Shown in pieces: positions 15,157-17,220 of a stretch of 17,220 nt of DNA. Source of the stretch: Methylorubrum extorquens. GTDB lineage: Bacteria; Pseudomonadota; Alphaproteobacteria; Rhizobiales; Beijerinckiaceae. Within the stretch, counting starts at the first letter, position 1. Each line of letters opens with the position of its first letter. The position numbers and the translations under genes are program-made. Location of the stretch: contig JAEUAC010000198.1 of the NCBI GenBank assembly GCA_019695455.1, positions 1-17,220 of the forward strand. Direction: 5' to 3'. A model generated the notes under the pieces. That model was not told the DNA's origin. It saw only the letters and a list, made by a program, of their open reading frames with translations, and did not search any database.

Positions 15157-15177
15157 CCGGGACCCGGCCGGTCCCGG
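15157..15177 (+). promoter_or_regulatory. Hairpin directly before the leuC ribosome binding site
   Basis: A perfect 8-bp stem (CCGGGACC 15157-15164 with GGTCCCGG 15170-15177) with a 5-nt loop ends next to AGGA (15179-15182), which lies about 9 nt before the leuC ATG. It could affect ribosome access or partly terminate transcription. No T-tract and no Leu-codon-rich leader peptide are seen nearby. Confidence 0.45.
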
Positions 15178-15191
15178 ACAGGACGACAGCC

Positions 15192-16601
15192 ATGACCGCG
15201 CCTCGCACGCTCTACGACAAGATCTGGGACGACCACGTCATCGATCGGCAGCCCGACGGCACCTGCCTCCTCTATGTCGACCGCCACCTCGTCCACGAGG
15301 TCACGAGCCCGCAGGCCTTCGAGGGCCTGCGCGTCGCCGGCCGCAAGGTGCATGCGCCGTCGAAGACGCTCGCCGTCGTCGACCACAACGTCACCACGGG
15401 CGACCGCCGCACGTCGCTCGACGAGGATCCCGAATCCATCGGCCAGATCCTGGCGCTGGCCGACAACACCCGCGAATTCGGCATCGAGTATTACGACGCC
15501 TTCGATTCCCGCCAGGGCATCGTCCACGTGATCGGGCCCGAGCAGGGCTTCACGCTGCCCGGCCAGACCATCGTCTGCGGCGACAGCCACACGTCGACGC
15601 ACGGCGCCTTCGGCTCGCTCGCGCACGGGATCGGCACGTCGGAGGTGGAGCACGTCCTCGCGACGCAGACGCTGATCCAGAAGAAGATGAAGAACATGCG
15701 GGTGACGGTCGACGGCCGCCCCGGGCCCGGCGTCACGGCCAAGGACATCACGCTCGCCATCATCGGGGCGATCGGGACGGCGGGCGGCACGGGCCACGTC
15801 ATCGAGTACGCCGGCGAGGCGATCCGCGGCCTGTCGATGGAGGGCCGCATGACCCTCTGCAACATGTCGATCGAGGGCGGCGCGCGGGCCGGCATGGTGG
15901 CGCCGGACGAGACCACCTTCGCCTACCTGGACGGCAGGCCCAAGGCGCCCAAGGGCGCCGCCTGGGACGAGGCCGTCCGGTTCTGGCGGACGCTTCCCTC
16001 CGACGAGGGCGCGGCCTTCGACCGCGAGGTCCGGCTCGACGCCGCGAACCTGCCGCCCCTCGTCACCTGGGGCACGAGCCCGGAGGACGTGATCTCGATC
16101 GACGGCATCGTGCCGGACCCGGACGCGATCGCCGACGAGAACACGCGGCTCTCCAAGCAGCGGGCGCTCGCCTATATGGGCCTGCGCCCGGGCACGAAGG
16201 TGACCGACATCGCGCTCGACCGGGTGTTCATCGGCTCTTGCACGAACAGCCGCATCGAGGATCTGCGCGAGGCGGCCCGCATCGTGGCGGACAAGACGGT
16301 GCACCCGTCGGTCCAGGCCTGGGTGGTGCCGGGCTCCGGCGTCGTGAAGATGCAGGCGGAGGCCGAGGGCCTCGACCGCATCTTCCTCAAGGCGGGCTTC
16401 CTGTGGCGCGAGCCCGGCTGCTCCATGTGCCTCGCCATGAACGCGGACCGCCTCGGCCCGGAGGAGCGCTGCGCCTCGACCTCGAACCGGAACTTCGAGG
16501 GCCGGCAGGGCCACAAGGGCCGCACGCACCTCGTCTCCCCGGCCATGGCCGCCGCCGCCGCCATCGCGGGCCGCTTCGTGGACGTCCGCACCCTCGGCTG
16601 A
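15192..16601 (+). CDS. leuC: 3-isopropylmalate dehydratase large subunit
   Basis: A 469-residue LeuC of the aconitase family. With LeuD it isomerises 2-isopropylmalate to 3-isopropylmalate in leucine synthesis, in the cytoplasm. The three [4Fe-4S] ligand cysteines are C350 (GSCTNSR), C410 and C413 (PGCSMCLAMN). Active-site stretches such as VCGDSHTSTHGAFG (128-141), GTSEVEHVLATQ and NMSIEGGARAG are intact. Length is standard for bacterial LeuC. The open frame extends upstream but the ATG at 15192 gives the canonical N-terminus (TLYDKIWDDHVI) with AGGA upstream. The stop overlaps the ATG of the DUF4160 gene by one nucleotide. leuD is not in the window, so it is not directly adjacent. Confidence 0.98.
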   Translation: MTAPRTLYDKIWDDHVIDRQPDGTCLLYVDRHLVHEVTSPQAFEGLRVAGRKVHAPSKTLAVVDHNVTTGDRRTSLDEDPESIGQILALADNTREFGIEYYDAFDSRQGIVHVIGPEQGFTLPGQTIVCGDSHTSTHGAFGSLAHGIGTSEVEHVLATQTLIQKKMKNMRVTVDGRPGPGVTAKDITLAIIGAIGTAGGTGHVIEYAGEAIRGLSMEGRMTLCNMSIEGGARAGMVAPDETTFAYLDGRPKAPKGAAWDEAVRFWRTLPSDEGAAFDREVRLDAANLPPLVTWGTSPEDVISIDGIVPDPDAIADENTRLSKQRALAYMGLRPGTKVTDIALDRVFIGSCTNSRIEDLREAARIVADKTVHPSVQAWVVPGSGVVKMQAEAEGLDRIFLKAGFLWREPGCSMCLAMNADRLGPEERCASTSNRNFEGRQGHKGRTHLVSPAMAAAAAIAGRFVDVRTLG

Positions 16602-16837
16602 TGCCGACGATCGCCCGGCGCGGTCCCTTCCGCGTCTTCTTCTACAGTGCCGATTGCGGCGAGCCCGCGCACGTTCACGTCGAGCGGGACGTGCGCGTGG
16701 CGAAGGTCTGGCTGCACGATCTCACGATCGCGCGGAGCGGGGGCTTTCCCGCGCCGGAACTGGGACGCATCATGCAGATGGTCAGGGATGGACGATCCGA
16801 GTTCCAGGAGGTCTGGAATGAGCATTGCGGCGGTTGA
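16601..16837 (+). CDS. DUF4160 family protein (possible toxin-like partner of DUF2442)
   Basis: A 78-residue protein matching DUF4160: it begins MPTIARRGPFRVFFYSADCGEP, followed by the conserved AHVHVERD (24-31), AKVWL (34-38) and the C-terminal EFQEVWNEH (67-75). The His- and acid-rich pattern is characteristic. DUF4160 genes often sit next to DUF2442 genes, and such pairs have been predicted to be toxin-antitoxin-like; I know of no firm mechanism. Its ATG shares the A of the leuC TGA (TGATG at 16599-16603), so translation is probably coupled to leuC. It overlaps the DUF2442 gene by 20 nt. Confidence 0.85.
   Translation: MPTIARRGPFRVFFYSADCGEPAHVHVERDVRVAKVWLHDLTIARSGGFPAPELGRIMQMVRDGRSEFQEVWNEHCGG
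16806..16820 (+). promoter_or_regulatory. Ribosome binding site that sets the DUF2442 start
   Basis: AGGAGG at 16806-16811 is 6 nt before the ATG at 16818. This near-ideal site lies within the DUF4160 gene and favours 16818 over the in-frame ATG at 16848. It suggests the second gene is translated at least as strongly as the first. Confidence 0.7.
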
Positions 16838-17081
16838 AGCGGAGCCCATGATCCAGTCCGTTCGGTTCGAGAACGGCCGGTTGGTCGTCGAATTGTCCGA
16901 CGGGCGGACCATCGGCACCCCGGTCTCCTGGTACCCCAGGCTCGACCGCGCGGCCGAGGCCCAGCGTGCGCATTGGAGGCTGATCGGTCGGGGCGAGGGC
17001 ATCCATTGGCCGGAACTCGACGAGGATCTGAGCCTGGCGGGCATGCTGGCGGGCCGATCGGCCCCGGGCGGCCGACGGTAG
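16818..17081 (+). CDS. DUF2442 family protein (possible antitoxin-like partner of DUF4160)
   Basis: An 87-residue protein with the DUF2442 pattern: strands around IQSVRFENGRLVVELSDGR (12-30), then TPVSWYPRL (34-42), AQRAHWRLIGRGEGIHWPELDEDLS (48-72) and the LAGMLAGR end. In other genomes DUF2442 proteins occur next to DUF4160 proteins, sometimes fused to a helix-turn-helix domain. No such domain is present here, so any DNA-binding role would be unusual. The start comes from a strong AGGAGG. It ends one nucleotide before the next start codon (17083). Confidence 0.83.
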   Translation: MSIAAVEAEPMIQSVRFENGRLVVELSDGRTIGTPVSWYPRLDRAAEAQRAHWRLIGRGEGIHWPELDEDLSLAGMLAGRSAPGGRR

Positions 17082-17082
17082 G

Positions 17083-17220
17083 ATGAGCACGCCGCCCGAT
17101 CGCGCCCAGCAGTCGCGCGAGACCCTGGAGCGCGTCCGGCGCGACACGGAGACGGTCGGCTCGTCGTCGCTCGCCCGCGTGGGCCAGCGGGCGGCGGATC
17201 ACTTCGCCGGCCGGGATGCG
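17083..17220 (+). CDS. Unrecognised protein, N-terminal part only (runs off window)
   Basis: The first 46 codons are open from ATG at 17083 to the window edge. The translation starts MSTPPDRAQQSRETLERVRR and is hydrophilic, with many Arg, Gln and acidic residues, probably helical. No domain is identifiable. The frame begins one nucleotide after the DUF2442 stop, suggesting the same transcript. The Shine-Dalgarno is not clear; GGTAGG lies too close to the ATG. It could be a conserved small hypothetical protein found near leuC in related bacteria, but that is from memory and unverified. Confidence 0.55.
   Translation, partial: MSTPPDRAQQSRETLERVRRDTETVGSSSLARVGQRAADHFAGRDA

Overview
This high-GC window, with C/G-biased third codon positions and GC-rich intercistronic hairpins, looks like an alphaproteobacterium. 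The rplS and leuC neighbourhood suggests the Hyphomicrobiales, and Methylobacteriaceae is my best guess (inference only). No rRNA, tRNA, CRISPR array, transposase or phage gene is visible.

Layout. (1) Positions 1-297 are an imperfect large palindrome: two head-to-head copies of the 5' end of a branched-chain amino-acid permease gene (livH). (2) Reading leftward from 2602 is a short operon: a DUF1445/D-glutamate-cyclase-like gene, a livK-type binding protein, an intercistronic hairpin, and the truncated livH. It is divergent from a LysR-type regulator (2705-3580), with a T-N11-A palindrome in the shared upstream region. (3) Positions 13692 to 3651, all minus strand, hold a dipeptide/oligopeptide ABC cluster. 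It has two paralogous modules of binding protein, permease B and permease C in tandem (13692-10074 and 9982-6398), followed by one ATPase pair (dppD, dppF). A vapBC toxin-antitoxin pair lies between the second permease C gene and dppD, and the vapC stop overlaps the dppD start by 4 nt. (4) Rightward from 13906 is a housekeeping block: rplS (ribosomal protein L19), a 12-cysteine protein resembling the YkgJ/CxxCxxCC family with an extra N-terminal zinc-ribbon-like part, and leuC (isopropylmalate dehydratase large subunit). Then come a DUF4160 gene overlapping leuC by 1 nt, a DUF2442 gene, and the start of an unrecognised gene that runs off the window.

How the genes work together. The two periplasmic binding proteins probably give the dpp-type importer two substrate ranges, each with its own permease pair but powered by one ATPase pair. 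The LysR regulator probably controls the cyclase and amino-acid uptake operon, and itself. Two small toxin-antitoxin or TA-like pairs (vapBC and DUF4160/DUF2442) are both joined to neighbouring genes by stop/start overlaps, one to an ABC transporter operon and one to leucine biosynthesis. The three binding-protein genes are each followed by a GC-rich hairpin before the permease gene, an arrangement known to let binding protein exceed permease. The most unusual structure is the livH palindrome. It is either a real short-inverted-repeat-mediated fold-back rearrangement or an assembly chimera, and the sequence alone cannot decide.
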